In this document: positions 15,158 through 25,231 of the stretch, in pieces
How positions within the stretch are numbered: the stretch's first letter is position 1
Layout: each line of letters opens with the position of its first letter
NCBI RefSeq assembly: GCF_030160275.1
Contig: NZ_BSOA01000053.1
Coordinates: forward strand, 62,001-126,000
Source: Dyella flagellata
GTDB taxonomy: Bacteria; Pseudomonadota; Gammaproteobacteria; Xanthomonadales; Rhodanobacteraceae
Direction of reading: 5' to 3'
DNA length: 64,000 nucleotides
The notes under the pieces: generated by a model
Told to the model about the DNA's origin: nothing
The model's database searches: none
Seen by the model: only the letters and a program-made list of their open reading frames with translations
Made by a program: the position numbers and the translations under genes

Positions 15158-16741
15158 TCACAAGTCACTGGTTTCGGTTCGGGATATGCTGCTTCGCAGC
15201 AAAATTCGCAGGTGAACGCCTTGGGCGTCGGGCCTGAGGCGGAACAATCCGCCCAGTGAAGTGACGCGGTCGCGCATGCCCTGCAGGCCCCGCCCCCCGC
15301 GCGGCACGCGCGCCGGCAGACCCACGCCATTGTCCCGAATGTCCAGCAAGGCCAGGGCCACGCCCGCCCGCTCGCCAATGCGCAGGCGTAGGCGGAATTC
15401 CGAAGCCTGGGCGTGCTTTACGGCGTTGGTGGCGCTTTCCTGGGCCAGCCGGTAGATCGCAGTGCGGATGTCGTCCTCCAGCAGGCGCGGATCGCCGTGC
15501 AGTTCGGTGTGGTAGAGCATCCCGGCGGTAACCATCAGGTCGCGGATGGGGCCTTCGTCCAGCGCGCGCATCAGGCCGAACTCGTCCAGCACTGCGGGGC
15601 GCAGGTCGTCCATCACGCGATGCAGGACTCGTCGCATGTGGGCAAGGATGTCGTTGATAGAGGTGCCGATATCGCCCATGCCGGCCTGTTTCAGGCGGGT
15701 CTGGGCCAGCTTCACGTGGGTGTGGATGGCGGTGAGGTTCTGGCCCAGTTCGTCGTGCAGCTCGGCGGCCATATGGCGGCGCTGGTTTTCTTCCGCCTGC
15801 ATGTTGCCGCGCGCGGCGTCGCGCAATTGGCGGGCCAGGTGATCCAGGCGCCGGTTCACTGCTGCGAGGTACACGTTCTGCTCGGCCATCCGTTCGCTGC
15901 TGCGGCGTAGCGCGTCGGTGGCCGAACCCAGCATCAGCGCGCCGGTGCCGGCCACGGCGAGGAACATGTGCGAGGAGGCCGTGGGTATGACATGGGTGAA
16001 TACGCGGTCGACCACAGCCATGCCGAGACTCGATACCAGCATCGACAGGCTGGCCCCGCGCCAGCCGTGCCGGAAGGCGAAGAACAACACCGGCGCCAGC
16101 GACAGGATGCGTGCGAACTCGCGTTGCGGCGCCGCTTGCTCGGTGAGGATCAGCAGGATCACCAGCGCCGGCAGCATCACCAGCAAGCCGTCCATCAGCA
16201 GTTCGGAGGCCTCCTGTTTGGACGGGAGGATGCGCCAGAACATGATCAGCGGCGGCACGATCAGCAGTAGCCCGACGTAGTTGCCGAGTACCTCATTGCC
16301 GAACCCTTCCATCAATCCGTTCGAGGGCAGTTCGTTGAGTAGTGCCATCACCAGCGCGTCGGTGGCCGTGGCCGCCGCACCGATGAAGCCGCCGGCAAGC
16401 AGCAGGCGCGAGACTTCCTCGGGGTCGCGCATGCTGGGCCGCAGGTTCGCGCGGCGCAGCAGCCCCAGGCACAGCGCCACCGTCAGCGGCTGCGGCAGAT
16501 CCCAGAAGACGAAGCTGTGCCAGTCGGCTCCGTACCAGTACTCGATGCTCGCGGCGACCGCCAATTCGGCGCTGATCAGCCAGCCCCAGTAGCGCAGCGG
16601 GGACAGCAACAGCACGCCGAAGCGCAGGCCGAATTGCAGGGTCCAGTCCGGTTGCGTGGTGGGCCACAGCAGGGCCCAGAGCAGGCCGTAGCCGAGGCCG
16701 GCGACGGGGCCGGAAGTGAGCAGGGAGAGTTTTAGACGCAT
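15158..16741 (-). CDS. MASE1-type sensor histidine kinase (NarL-partner class)
   Basis: A 527-aa protein. Residues 1-290 contain about eight hydrophobic segments resembling a MASE1 sensor. A HisKA_3 dimerisation domain carries the phospho-acceptor His in RRHMAAELHDELGQNLTAIH. The HATPase region shows an N box (ESATNAVKHAQ), DNGVGLP and GRGLQGMRDRV. It should phosphorylate the divergently encoded LuxR-type regulator, 184 bases away. The ligand is unknown. The pair is inserted between fur and recN, which are closer together in related genomes. Confidence 0.9.
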   Translation of the reverse strand: MRLKLSLLTSGPVAGLGYGLLWALLWPTTQPDWTLQFGLRFGVLLLSPLRYWGWLISAELAVAASIEYWYGADWHSFVFWDLPQPLTVALCLGLLRRANLRPSMRDPEEVSRLLLAGGFIGAAATATDALVMALLNELPSNGLMEGFGNEVLGNYVGLLLIVPPLIMFWRILPSKQEASELLMDGLLVMLPALVILLILTEQAAPQREFARILSLAPVLFFAFRHGWRGASLSMLVSSLGMAVVDRVFTHVIPTASSHMFLAVAGTGALMLGSATDALRRSSERMAEQNVYLAAVNRRLDHLARQLRDAARGNMQAEENQRRHMAAELHDELGQNLTAIHTHVKLAQTRLKQAGMGDIGTSINDILAHMRRVLHRVMDDLRPAVLDEFGLMRALDEGPIRDLMVTAGMLYHTELHGDPRLLEDDIRTAIYRLAQESATNAVKHAQASEFRLRLRIGERAGVALALLDIRDNGVGLPARVPRGGRGLQGMRDRVTSLGGLFRLRPDAQGVHLRILLRSSISRTETSDL

Positions 16742-16817
16742 GCGTGGATGTTAGCGGGCGGTGGCCGGCGTGTGAGGGTTACCCATTGCCTGGGACACCC
16801 CTAGGCCCCTTCTGGGA

Positions 16818-16901
16818 GCCGTCATTCCCGTGAAAGCGGGAATCCATCTTCGCTTTTTGCATCAGGGCAACATGGATTACCGCCTTCGCGGGAATGACGG
16901 C
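16818..16901. repeat. Inverted repeat element, second family
   Basis: CCGTCATTCCCGTGAAAGCG at the left and CGCGGGAATGACGG at the right are inverted copies, each with an inner CCCG/CGGG hairpin. They lie between the two divergent two-component genes and before the regulator start. It is unlike the GTAG family and resembles the widespread intergenic CGTCATTCCCGCGAAAGCGGG repeats of proteobacteria. Confidence 0.75.
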
Positions 16902-16925
16902 CCTCTGGTTTGCTACAGTGCCCCC

Positions 16926-17561
16926 ATGCACAGCATTGTTCTGGTCGACGATCACGCCATAGTCCGCGAGGGGTTCAAACGGCTCATTGAAATGGAGCCC
17001 GACCTCGAGGTGGTGGCCGAGTGCCGCAATGCCGACGACGCGGTGGAGGCGATCGGTCAATTCCGCCCCGACCTGGTGGCCCTGGACTTGTCCTTGCCGG
17101 ACGGCAGCGGCTTGCCCTTGATCGAACACTTGCGCAGCGTCGCCACGCATACGCGCATCGTGGTGTTGAGCATGCACGATGGCGAACCCTACGTATCGGA
17201 AGCGTTGCGTCGCGGGGCAAGCGGTTACGTGACCAAGGGAGTCGCGCCTGAAGAGCTGGTGGCCGGCTTGCGTGCGGTGATGCGCGGCGAGCAATTCCTC
17301 AGTTCCGATTTGCGGCAGCGGCGGGCGGAGCGTCCGCAAGACACGCTCGATCCGATCGACCGGCTTACCGCGCGCGAGCATGAGGTATTCCTGCTGCTGG
17401 CGGCGGGGCGCGCACCCAAACAAGTGGCGGCGGAGCTGGGGATCGGGCAGAAGACGGTGTACATCCACCGCGCGAGCTTGATGGGCAAGCTGGGAGCGGG
17501 ATCGGAGCTGGATCTTTATCGGATTGCCAGTGAGCGGGGCTTGCTGCCCATCCGCACGTGA
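16926..17561 (+). CDS. NarL/FixJ-family response regulator
   Basis: A 211-aa protein. The receiver domain has acidic residues in LVDDHAIV, the phospho-acceptor Asp in LVALDLSLPDGSGL and Lys in YVTKGVAPEEL. The LuxR-type HTH is LTAREHEVFLLLAAGRAPKQVAAELGI near the C-terminus. It is the likely partner of the divergent MASE1 kinase. The start at 16926 gives the normal N-terminus MHSIVLVDD; a frame open further upstream only reads through the repeat element. Confidence 0.93.
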   Translation: MHSIVLVDDHAIVREGFKRLIEMEPDLEVVAECRNADDAVEAIGQFRPDLVALDLSLPDGSGLPLIEHLRSVATHTRIVVLSMHDGEPYVSEALRRGASGYVTKGVAPEELVAGLRAVMRGEQFLSSDLRQRRAERPQDTLDPIDRLTAREHEVFLLLAAGRAPKQVAAELGIGQKTVYIHRASLMGKLGAGSELDLYRIASERGLLPIRT

Positions 17562-17580
17562 TGCGCGGCGGGGGATTTTC

Positions 17581-17646
17581 GTAGGCTGGGATGACAATCC
17601 CAGCTTTCGTCCGGACCGCCATGCTGGGATTGTCATCCCAGCCTAC
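17581..17646. repeat. GTAG-type REP pair (copy 2)
   Basis: Same unit as at 14811, two inverted GTAG hairpins separated by 18 bases. It lies between convergent genes (response regulator and recN), where it could act as a shared terminator. Confidence 0.92.
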
Positions 17647-17656
17647 GCATTCACTC

Positions 17657-19327
17657 CTAAACCTGCGCCTGTTCCAGCATTTTCTTCGCATGCGCCCGTG
17701 TTTCGCGCGTGATTTCCACGCCCCCGAGCATGCGCGCCAACTCGTCGCGCCGCCCCTCGGCGTTCAGCGGTTCGATGCGCGTATGGGTGGATCCGCCTTC
17801 GGCATGTTTGCTCACGCGCAAATGCGCATGACCTTGCGCGGCCACTTGCGGCAAATGCGTCACGCACAGCACCTGGCAGCGCGAACCCAGTGCCCGCAGT
17901 TTCTGGCCGACCACTTCGGCCACCGCGCCACCGATGCCGGTGTCGACTTCGTCGAACACCATGCAGCCGATGGTGTCCTTGCCCAGCGTCGCCACTTCGA
18001 TGCCCAAGCTGATGCGCGCAAGTTCGCCGCCCGAGGCAACCTTGCGCAAAGGGCGCGGCGGCTGGCCGGGATTGGCGCTCACCAGCAGTTCGCAGCGCTC
18101 GCGCCCTTGCGGATCGGGATCGCTGTTTTCGGAAATCTCCAGGGCCACCTGCAGCACGCCGCCAGCCATGCCCAGCTCGGCCATCAGGCTGCTGACTTCC
18201 TTGCCTAGCCGCTTGGCGGCGGTTTGTCGCGCCTTGCCCAGGGCTTCGGCGGCTTTGTCGTAGTCGCGTTGCAGCTGGGTGCGTTGTGCTTCCAACTTTT
18301 CCAGCGCCTCGCCGGCGTTTTCCAGTTCGGTCAGTTCGGCCTCAAGGGCGATACGCCTGGCATCGAGTTCGGCAACCGGCAGGCGATGTTTGCGCGAAAG
18401 TTCGTGCAGTCGCGTGAGATGGGTATCCACTTCGGCGTAGCGGTCCGGATCGAGGTCTACGTCCTGCGCGTAGCGGCCAAGGCCATCGACGGCTTCGTTG
18501 AGCTGGATCTGCGCGCTGTCGAGCAGTTCGAGCATCGGCGCGAGGCGATCGTCCAGCGCGGCGAGGCGGCTGAGTTCGGCATGCGCGCGGCCCAGCGACG
18601 AACGCAGCGCCAATTCACTGTCGCCATCGAGCAGGTCGACGACGCCGGTGATGCCTTCGGTGAGTTTGCTGGCATTGGCCAGCCGCTTGTGGCTGTTTTC
18701 CAGTTCCGCCAGTTCGGCCGCGGGCAGCGCCCATTTTTCCAGTTCGGACAGCTCGTGCCGCAACAGGCCTAAGCGATGCTCGCGGTCTTCGCCGCCGGCG
18801 AGCTTGCGCATACGCGCGCCGAGTTCGCGCCATTGCTGCGCCAACTCGCGCACTTGCGCCACCCGCGCTTCGTTTTCGGCATAGGCATCCAGCAGGTTCA
18901 ACTGATGGGCGCGATCCAGCAGCGCCTGGTGTTCGTGCTGGCCGTGGATTTCCACCAGCAACGCGGCCAGCTCGCCGATCTGGCTGAGGGTGGCGGGGCG
19001 GCCGTTGATCCAGGCACGCGAGCTGCCCTCGGCGCGGATCACGCGGCGCAGCTGGCAGGCGCCGTCTTCGTCCAGTTCTTCGCGTTGCAGCCAGTCGCGC
19101 GCTTCGGGCAGCTTGGCCAGGTCGAATTCCGCGGCCAGTTCCGCGCGATCGCTGCCGGCGCGCACGATGCCACTGTCGGCGCGGGCGCCGGCCAGCAGCA
19201 TCAGGGCATCGACCAGCAGCGACTTGCCCGCGCCGGTTTCGCCGCTGACGACGGTCAGGCCGGGGCCGAAGGCGATATCGGCTTCTTCAACGACGGCAAG
19301 GTGGCGAACGTAAAGAGAGGTGAGCAT
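17657..19327 (-). CDS. recN: DNA repair protein RecN
   Basis: A 556-aa SMC-like ATPase for double-strand-break repair. Walker A is GETGAGKS near residue 30; a long coiled coil (about 160-360) separates it from the C-terminal ABC signature (VASGGELARISLGIE) and Walker B (CMVFDEVDTGIGG). It is divergent from hrcA. I saw no clear LexA box upstream. Confidence 0.97.
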   Translation of the reverse strand: MLTSLYVRHLAVVEEADIAFGPGLTVVSGETGAGKSLLVDALMLLAGARADSGIVRAGSDRAELAAEFDLAKLPEARDWLQREELDEDGACQLRRVIRAEGSSRAWINGRPATLSQIGELAALLVEIHGQHEHQALLDRAHQLNLLDAYAENEARVAQVRELAQQWRELGARMRKLAGGEDREHRLGLLRHELSELEKWALPAAELAELENSHKRLANASKLTEGITGVVDLLDGDSELALRSSLGRAHAELSRLAALDDRLAPMLELLDSAQIQLNEAVDGLGRYAQDVDLDPDRYAEVDTHLTRLHELSRKHRLPVAELDARRIALEAELTELENAGEALEKLEAQRTQLQRDYDKAAEALGKARQTAAKRLGKEVSSLMAELGMAGGVLQVALEISENSDPDPQGRERCELLVSANPGQPPRPLRKVASGGELARISLGIEVATLGKDTIGCMVFDEVDTGIGGAVAEVVGQKLRALGSRCQVLCVTHLPQVAAQGHAHLRVSKHAEGGSTHTRIEPLNAEGRRDELARMLGGVEITRETRAHAKKMLEQAQV

Positions 19328-19505
19328 GAGGTGAGGGTGGCAGTGGTCGGGCGAATTGTAAGTGGGAACGGGTTACAGGGAATGGGAGCTGCCCGCTCCC
19401 CCGTCAGGCAGGGGAGGGGGCGCATCGCGCAAGCATGCCCTTCCTTTCTTGCTTTCTTCCCCGCCAAACCTTATTTCTTAGGCGTCTCACGGATTGCCAC
19501 AGCGC

Positions 19506-20561
19506 ATGTCTCGTCACCCTGGCCATGAACTCGATACCCGCGCGCGGCGCCTGCTGCGCACGTTGATCGCGCAGTATTTGATCGACGGTGAGCCAGTGGG
19601 CTCGCGCACGCTGTCGCGGTCTTCGGGGCTGGACGTGAGCCCGGCCACCATCCGCAACGTCATGGCCGACCTGGAGGAGGCTGGCCTGGTCGCCTCGCCG
19701 CATACCTCGGCCGGGCGCATTCCCACCCCGCGCGGACTACGCCTGTTTGTCGACAGCCTGATCGAACTGCAGCCCTTGGCGCACGACGAGATGGTGCGGC
19801 TGCAGCGCGAGTTGCCGCCGGGTCCGACCACGGTGCGCGACCTGGCCGGCAATGCCTCGGCCCTGTTGTCGGCCATGACCCATTTCGCCGGCGTGGTGAT
19901 GGTGCCGCGCCAGACCGACTTCCCGCTGCGCCATATCGATTTCGTGGCGCTGCCGGAGGCTCGCGTGCTGGTGATCCTGGTGTTCTCCGACAACCAGGTG
20001 CAGAACCGCGTGATCCAGTTGGACAAGCCGTTGGACGCACGGGTGCTGGAGCAGGCGGCCAATTACATCAACGAGCATTTTGCCGGCTTGCGTGTGGATG
20101 ACATCCGCGCGCACCTGCTGCACGAACTGCGTCAGGCCAGCAGCGAATTGCATCAGCTGCTGGCCCAAACGGTAGAGTTGGCGGCAGCCTCTTTCGCACC
20201 GCAGGACGAGGATGTGCTGGTCAGCGGCCAGACCAACCTGATGGCCTATTCGGAACTGGGCAACCTGGAGCGCCTGCGCGAATTGTTCGAGGCGTTCCAG
20301 AAAAAGAACGAGCTGCTGCAGCTGATGGAAACCTGCGCCAAAGCCCCCGGCGTGCGCTTGTTCATCGGCGAGGAATCGGGTTTCGCCGCGCTGGACGGCT
20401 GCAGCGTGGTCACTGCCAGTTATGGGGCGCAAGGCCGGTTGCTGGGCGCGGTGGGGGTGATCGGCCCCACGCGCATGGCTTACGATCGCGTTATTCCGGT
20501 GGTGCAGGCCACCGCGCGGCTGCTCAGCGACGCCTTGAATCGGGCTGCTACGGCCTTATAA
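19506..20561 (+). CDS. hrcA: Heat-inducible transcription repressor HrcA
   Basis: A 351-aa repressor of CIRCE-controlled heat-shock genes. The N-terminal winged helix is LIAQYLIDGEPVGSRTLSR with ATIRNVMADLEEAGLV; the GAF-like C-terminus follows. ATG at 19506 (MSRHPGHELD) is preferred to TTG at 19494. No CIRCE element is visible upstream of hrcA, grpE or dnaK here, so its targets are likely elsewhere (usually groESL). Confidence 0.96.
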   Translation: MSRHPGHELDTRARRLLRTLIAQYLIDGEPVGSRTLSRSSGLDVSPATIRNVMADLEEAGLVASPHTSAGRIPTPRGLRLFVDSLIELQPLAHDEMVRLQRELPPGPTTVRDLAGNASALLSAMTHFAGVVMVPRQTDFPLRHIDFVALPEARVLVILVFSDNQVQNRVIQLDKPLDARVLEQAANYINEHFAGLRVDDIRAHLLHELRQASSELHQLLAQTVELAAASFAPQDEDVLVSGQTNLMAYSELGNLERLRELFEAFQKKNELLQLMETCAKAPGVRLFIGEESGFAALDGCSVVTASYGAQGRLLGAVGVIGPTRMAYDRVIPVVQATARLLSDALNRAATAL

Positions 20562-20646
20562 CGGCAGGTTGGGAGGCGGGGCCACCCGCACAATTTGGAT
20601 GGTCGGTCTCAGCTGGACCGGCCCAGGACGAGGTTTGGAGTCATTC

Positions 20647-21183
20647 ATGCACAACAGCGATTCGCAGTCGCCCAACGAAACGCCTGAAACGGGCGCGCAG
20701 AACGCCGCAGCAGGCGAGGAGCTTGAAGCGCTCAAGGCCAAGCTGGCCGAGCTGGAAGCCGGCAACAAGGAGTTGCGCGAAACCGTGCTGCGCGAAAAGG
20801 CCGAGCTGGAAAACCAACGTCGCCGCCTGCATCGCGACCTGGAACAGGCCCGCCGCTTCGCCAACGAAAAACTGCTCAACGATCTCTTGCCGGTCTATGA
20901 CAGCCTGGAGCGCGGCCTGGCCGTGGAGGGGGGCGACGTTGCCGCGATTCGCGAGGGCCTGGGCCTCACCCTGAAAGAGCTGCTGCGCATCGCAGGCAAC
21001 AACGGCCTGGTGCCGGTCGATCCGCTCGACCAGCCGCTGGACCCTGAACGCCATCACGCGGTGAGCATGGTGGAGGCGCCCGGCAAGTCGCCCGGCACGG
21101 TCGTGGCGGTACTGCAAAAAGGCTACGTTCTGAATGACCGATTGCTGCGCCCGGCCCTGGTGTCCGTGGCCAAGGACGACTGA
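20647..21183 (+). CDS. grpE: GrpE nucleotide exchange factor
   Basis: A 178-aa protein: acidic N-terminus, long helix EELEALKAKLAELEAGNKEL with NQRRRLHRDLEQARRFANEK, then the beta-wing domain ending GYVLNDRLLRPALVSVAK. It releases ADP from DnaK. ATG at 20647 begins MHNSDSQSPNE. It is in the conserved hrcA-grpE-dnaK order. Confidence 0.96.
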   Translation: MHNSDSQSPNETPETGAQNAAAGEELEALKAKLAELEAGNKELRETVLREKAELENQRRRLHRDLEQARRFANEKLLNDLLPVYDSLERGLAVEGGDVAAIREGLGLTLKELLRIAGNNGLVPVDPLDQPLDPERHHAVSMVEAPGKSPGTVVAVLQKGYVLNDRLLRPALVSVAKDD

Positions 21184-21187
21184 ACGA

Positions 21188-21238
21188 GGAGAGTCTGCTC
21201 AACACCCCCGCGCAGCGGAGATGGTGAACAGACTCTAG
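21188..21238 (+). other. Inverted repeat in the grpE-dnaK gap
   Basis: AGAGTCTG near 21190 and CAGACTCT near 21230 can pair around a 32-base loop. No T tract follows, so it is not a classical terminator; it may attenuate or protect the transcript between the two genes. Confidence 0.4.
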
Positions 21239-21267
21239 CAATTCCAGAACTGCAGGGTTCACTTGGT

Positions 21268-21296
21268 ATTGAACGCGTTTCGCCAGAACCCCATCT
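21268..21296 (+). promoter_or_regulatory. Probable sigma-32 promoter of dnaK
   Basis: TTGAAC at 21269-21274 and CCCCATCT at 21289-21296 fit the heat-shock consensus CTTGAAA-N(11-16)-CCCCATNT, about 55 bases before the dnaK start. This would let dnaK and its downstream genes respond to heat independently of grpE. Confidence 0.6.
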
Positions 21297-21351
21297 GTCA
21301 ACCATTCGCGGCTGAGGGGCCGCATCCCAAGTTTTCCGGAGCACACACATC

Positions 21352-23304
21352 ATGGGCAAGATCATTGGTATCGACCTGGGCACGACCAACTCGTGCGTCG
21401 CCATCATGGATGGCAGCACCGCCAAGGTGATCGAGAACTCGGAGGGCGATCGCACCACGCCGTCCATCGTCGCTTTCACCAAGGACAGTGAAGTACTGGT
21501 CGGCGCTCCCGCCAAGCGCCAGGGCGTCACCAATCCCAAGAACACCTTCTACGCGGTGAAGCGCCTGATTGGCCGCAAGTTCACCGACGCGGAAGTGCAG
21601 AAGGACATCCACATCGTGCCGTACGGCATCGTCGCGCACGAAAACGGCGACGCCTGGGTGCAGACCTCGGACGGCAAGAAGATGGCGCCGCCGGAAGTCT
21701 CCGCGAAGGTGCTGATGAAGATGAAGAAGACCGCCGAGGATTACCTCGGTGAAGCGGTCACCGAAGCGGTGATCACCGTGCCGGCCTACTTCAACGACAG
21801 CCAGCGCCAGGCGACCAAGGACGCCGGCCGCATCGCCGGCCTGGACGTGAAGCGCATCATCAACGAGCCGACCGCCGCCGCACTGGCTTACGGCCTGGAC
21901 AAGAAGGGCGGCGACCGCAAGATCGCGGTGTACGACCTCGGCGGCGGCACCTTCGACGTGTCGATCATCGAGATCGCCGAAGTCGACGGCGAGAAGCAGT
22001 TCGAAGTGCTGGCCACCAACGGCGATACCTTCCTGGGCGGCGAAGACTTCGACAAGCGCGTCATCGACTATCTCATCGAGGAATTCAAGAAGGACCAGGG
22101 CATCGACCTGAGCAAGGATCCGCTGGCGCTGCAGCGCCTGAAGGATGCGGCCGAGCGCGCGAAGATCGAGCTGTCGTCCTCGCACCAGACCGAAGTGAAC
22201 CTGCCGTACGTGACGGCCGATGCCTCCGGTCCGAAGCATCTGAACATCAAGCTTACCCGCGCCAAGCTGGAAGCGCTGGTGGAAGACCTGGTCAAGCGCA
22301 CCATCGAGCCGTGCCGCACCGCGCTCAACGACGCTGGCCTGCGCATCTCCGACGTCAGCGAGGTGATCCTGGTCGGCGGCCAGACCCGCATGCCGAAGGT
22401 GCAGGAAGCGGTGAAGGATTTCTTCGGCAAGGAGCCGCGCAAGGACGTCAACCCGGATGAAGCGGTCGCCGTGGGCGCGGCCATCCAGGGCGGCGTGCTG
22501 GGCGGTTCGGTGAAGGACGTGCTGCTGCTGGACGTCACCCCGCTGTCGCTGGGCATCGAGACCATGGGCGGCGTGATGACCAAGCTGATCGAGAAGAACA
22601 CCACCGTGCCGACCAAGGCTTCGCAGGTGTTCTCCACCGCCGATGACAACCAGACCGCGGTGACCGTGCACGTGCTGCAGGGCGAGCGCGATCGCGCCTC
22701 GGCCAACAAGTCGCTGGGCAAGTTCGACCTGGCCGGCATCGACGCTGCGCCGCGCGGCATGCCGCAGATCGAAGTGACCTTCGATATCGACGCCAACGGC
22801 ATCCTGCATGTGTCGGCCAAGGACAAGAAGACCGGCAAGGAACAGCGCATCGAGATCAAGGCCGGTTCGGGCCTGTCCGACGAGGAAATCCAGCGCATGG
22901 TGGCCGATGCCGAAACGCATCGCGAAGAGGACAAGAAGTTCCAGGAGCTGGTGGCCACGCGCAACAAGGCCGACCAGCTGGTGCACGCTACGCGCAGTGC
23001 GCTGAAGGAGCACGGCGGCAAGGTGCCGGGCGCCCAGCTCAGCGAAATCGAAGGCGCACTGTCGGATCTGGAGAAGGTGAAGGACGGCGAGGACAAGGCC
23101 GCGATCGAAGCGAAGATCCAGAAGCTGGAGCAAGTGGCGCAGTCGTTGTACGCCGCGGCACAGGCCGGCCATGCCGATGGCGGCGCGGGTGCGGGCGCAG
23201 GCGCAGGCGCGCAGCACGGTCCGGGCCCCGGCGGTTCGGCCCAGCCGGACGACGTGGTCGACGCCGAGTTCACCGAGGTGAAGAACGACCGCAAGTCGTC
23301 GTAA
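21352..23304 (+). CDS. dnaK: Chaperone DnaK (Hsp70)
   Basis: A 650-aa chaperone. The ATPase domain starts [18 protein letters not shown] and includes [16 protein letters not shown] and [13 protein letters not shown]; the substrate domain begins [20 protein letters not shown]. The C-terminus is a Gly/Ala-rich linker ending [17 protein letters not shown], with the EEVD-like acidic tail usual for bacteria. It works with GrpE and DnaJ encoded on either side. Confidence 0.99.
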   Translation: MGKIIGIDLGTTNSCVAIMDGSTAKVIENSEGDRTTPSIVAFTKDSEVLVGAPAKRQGVTNPKNTFYAVKRLIGRKFTDAEVQKDIHIVPYGIVAHENGDAWVQTSDGKKMAPPEVSAKVLMKMKKTAEDYLGEAVTEAVITVPAYFNDSQRQATKDAGRIAGLDVKRIINEPTAAALAYGLDKKGGDRKIAVYDLGGGTFDVSIIEIAEVDGEKQFEVLATNGDTFLGGEDFDKRVIDYLIEEFKKDQGIDLSKDPLALQRLKDAAERAKIELSSSHQTEVNLPYVTADASGPKHLNIKLTRAKLEALVEDLVKRTIEPCRTALNDAGLRISDVSEVILVGGQTRMPKVQEAVKDFFGKEPRKDVNPDEAVAVGAAIQGGVLGGSVKDVLLLDVTPLSLGIETMGGVMTKLIEKNTTVPTKASQVFSTADDNQTAVTVHVLQGERDRASANKSLGKFDLAGIDAAPRGMPQIEVTFDIDANGILHVSAKDKKTGKEQRIEIKAGSGLSDEEIQRMVADAETHREEDKKFQELVATRNKADQLVHATRSALKEHGGKVPGAQLSEIEGALSDLEKVKDGEDKAAIEAKIQKLEQVAQSLYAAAQAGHADGGAGAGAGAGAQHGPGPGGSAQPDDVVDAEFTEVKNDRKSS

Positions 23305-23364
23305 AGTACGACCCGGAAGACGAGCGCCAGGCCTTGGCGCTCGTTTTCTTTGCGAGGGGAGTCG

Positions 23365-23943
23365 ATGGAAAAGGGACGGCTCGAAGCCTTCAGCGATGGC
23401 GTGCTTGCCATCATCCTCACCATCATGGTGCTGGAGCTGAAAGTGCCGCACGGCGACGGCTGGCAGGTATTGTTGCCGCAGTGGCCGGTGTTCCTGAGCT
23501 ACGTGCTGAGCTTCGTCTACGTAGGCATCTACTGGAATAACCACCACCACTTCCTGCATGCTGCCGAGAAGATCAACGGCACGGTGCTGTGGGCCAACCT
23601 GCATCTGCTGTTCTGGCTGTCGCTGATGCCGGTGACCACCGGGTGGATGGGCGAGAATCACTTCGCGCAGCTGCCGGTGGCGGTTTATGGTTTTGTGTTG
23701 CTGATGTGTGCGATCGCCTGGCAGCCGTTCCAACGCTGCCTGATCAAGGCCAACGGCGGTGAAACCTCGCTGCTGGCGCAGGCGGTGGGCGGTGACTGGA
23801 AAGGCTGGGTCGCCGTCGCCATATATTTGTGCGGCATGCTGCTGGCGTTCGTGGCGCCGTGGATGTCGTGTGTTCTCTATGCCACGGTGGCTGCGATCTG
23901 GTTCATTCCCGATCGGCGCATCGAATCGCGGATCATGAAATGA
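23365..23943 (+). CDS. TMEM175-family (DUF1211) membrane channel
   Basis: A 192-aa, six-helix membrane protein with the signature [20 protein letters not shown] in helix 1, which in TMEM175 channels lines a potassium pathway. Later helices include [23 protein letters not shown] at 23365 follows AGGGGAG. It lies between dnaK and dnaJ and overlaps the dnaJ start by 4 bases (ATGA), so DnaJ translation is probably coupled to it. Its placement within a chaperone operon is unusual. Confidence 0.85.
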   Translation: MEKGRLEAFSDGVLAIILTIMVLELKVPHGDGWQVLLPQWPVFLSYVLSFVYVGIYWNNHHHFLHAAEKINGTVLWANLHLLFWLSLMPVTTGWMGENHFAQLPVAVYGFVLLMCAIAWQPFQRCLIKANGGETSLLAQAVGGDWKGWVAVAIYLCGMLLAFVAPWMSCVLYATVAAIWFIPDRRIESRIMK

Positions 23944-25058
23944 GCAAGCGTGACTACTACGAAATCCTGGGTGTCGACCGCACGGCGGACGACGCGGAAC
24001 TGAAAAAAGCGTTCCGTCGCCTGGCGATGAAATACCATCCGGACCGCTGCCCGGACGATCCGCACGCGCAGGAAAAATTCAAGGAGGCCAAGGAGGCCTA
24101 CGAGGTGCTGTCCGACGCGCAGAAGCGCGGTATGTACGACCAGTACGGCCACGCCGCCTTCGAGGGCGGCATGGGCGGCCGCGGCGGTGCCGGCGGCTTC
24201 GGCGACATGGGCGACATCTTCGGGGATATCTTCGGCGACATTTTCGGCACTGGCCGTTCGTCGCGCCCGCGCCGCGGCGCGGACCTGCGCTACATCATGG
24301 AGCTGGATCTGGAAGAGGCCGTGTTCGGCGTCGAGAAGAAGTTCGACATTCCCACCCAGGTTAATTGCCATCACTGCAACGGCAGCGGCTCCGAAGACGG
24401 CAAGACGGTGACCTGCCGCACCTGCCAGGGCCACGGCCGCGTGCGCATGCAGAACGGCATATTCTCCATCCAGCAGGGCTGCCCGCATTGCGGCGGCACC
24501 GGCCGCGCGATCGAAAAGCCCTGCAAGCAGTGCCACGGCGAAGGCCGCCTGGAAGAAACGCGCACCTTGTCGGTGCGTATTCCGGCCGGCGTCGACAATG
24601 GCGATCGTATTCGCCTGGCCGGGCAGGGCGAGGCCGGTCCGGCGGGTTCCGAAGCCGGCGACCTGTACGTGGAAGTGCGCGTGCGCGAGCACAAGATCTT
24701 CCAGCGCGAAGGCAACAATCTCTTTTGCGAAGTGCCGATCCGTATTTCGCAGGCCGCCCTCGGTGCGGAGTTGCCGGTGCCTACCTTGGATGGCGAGGTT
24801 GCCATCACCATTCCGCCGGAAACGCAGACCGGGCAGCAGTTCGTGTTGCGCGGGCGCGGTGTGAAATCGGTACGCGGTGGCCGCACCGGCGACCTGGTCT
24901 GCCGCGTGGTGGTGGAGACGCCGGTGCGTCTCACCCGCGAGCAACGCGAGTTGCTGGAGAAGCTGGAGAGCACGTTCGCCGACGACGACGAGCATTCGCC
25001 GCGCGCCAAGGGCTGGATGGATGGAGTGAAAGAGTTCTGGTCGCGCGTGACGTCCTGA
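23940..25058 (+). CDS. dnaJ: Chaperone DnaJ (Hsp40)
   Basis: A 372-aa class A J-protein: J domain with the HPD motif ([10 protein letters not shown]), a Gly/Phe-rich stretch ([20 protein letters not shown]), four zinc motifs ([32 protein letters not shown]) and the C-terminal substrate domain. It stimulates DnaK ATPase. The start overlaps the preceding channel gene. Confidence 0.98.
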   Translation: MSKRDYYEILGVDRTADDAELKKAFRRLAMKYHPDRCPDDPHAQEKFKEAKEAYEVLSDAQKRGMYDQYGHAAFEGGMGGRGGAGGFGDMGDIFGDIFGDIFGTGRSSRPRRGADLRYIMELDLEEAVFGVEKKFDIPTQVNCHHCNGSGSEDGKTVTCRTCQGHGRVRMQNGIFSIQQGCPHCGGTGRAIEKPCKQCHGEGRLEETRTLSVRIPAGVDNGDRIRLAGQGEAGPAGSEAGDLYVEVRVREHKIFQREGNNLFCEVPIRISQAALGAELPVPTLDGEVAITIPPETQTGQQFVLRGRGVKSVRGGRTGDLVCRVVVETPVRLTREQRELLEKLESTFADDDEHSPRAKGWMDGVKEFWSRVTS

Positions 25059-25072
25059 GCATGCTCTGAATT

Positions 25073-25202
25073 TGCACCCTCCCCTACGTGTAGTAGGGGA
25101 GGGCTGGGGTGGGGTGAAGCAACCTCGCGGTGATCTTCAATACTGCGGCAAGCGCAAACAACCCCACCCCAACCCTCCCCTGCCAAGCAGGGGAGGGAGC
25201 CT
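25073..25202. repeat. Inverted repeat element, third family
   Basis: Left: CACCCTCCCCTACGTGTAG then TAGGGGAGGG and GGGGTGGGGT. Right: ACCCCACCCC then CCCTCCCCTGCCAAGCAGG. The two ends are inverted copies, each with its own CCCTCCCC/GGGGAGGG hairpin. It lies between convergent dnaJ and the metallo-beta-lactamase gene and probably ends both transcripts. Confidence 0.75.
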
Positions 25203-25231
25203 GCGGTCGACGGCAATCCGTTTTCGTTGGC

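Noticed and set aside
21298-23733. An 811-codon open frame antisense to dnaK
   Set aside because: It mirrors the dnaK codons in a GC-rich gene, is rich in Arg/His/Gly/Val with no domain, and has no ribosome site. Long antisense frames are expected at this GC content.
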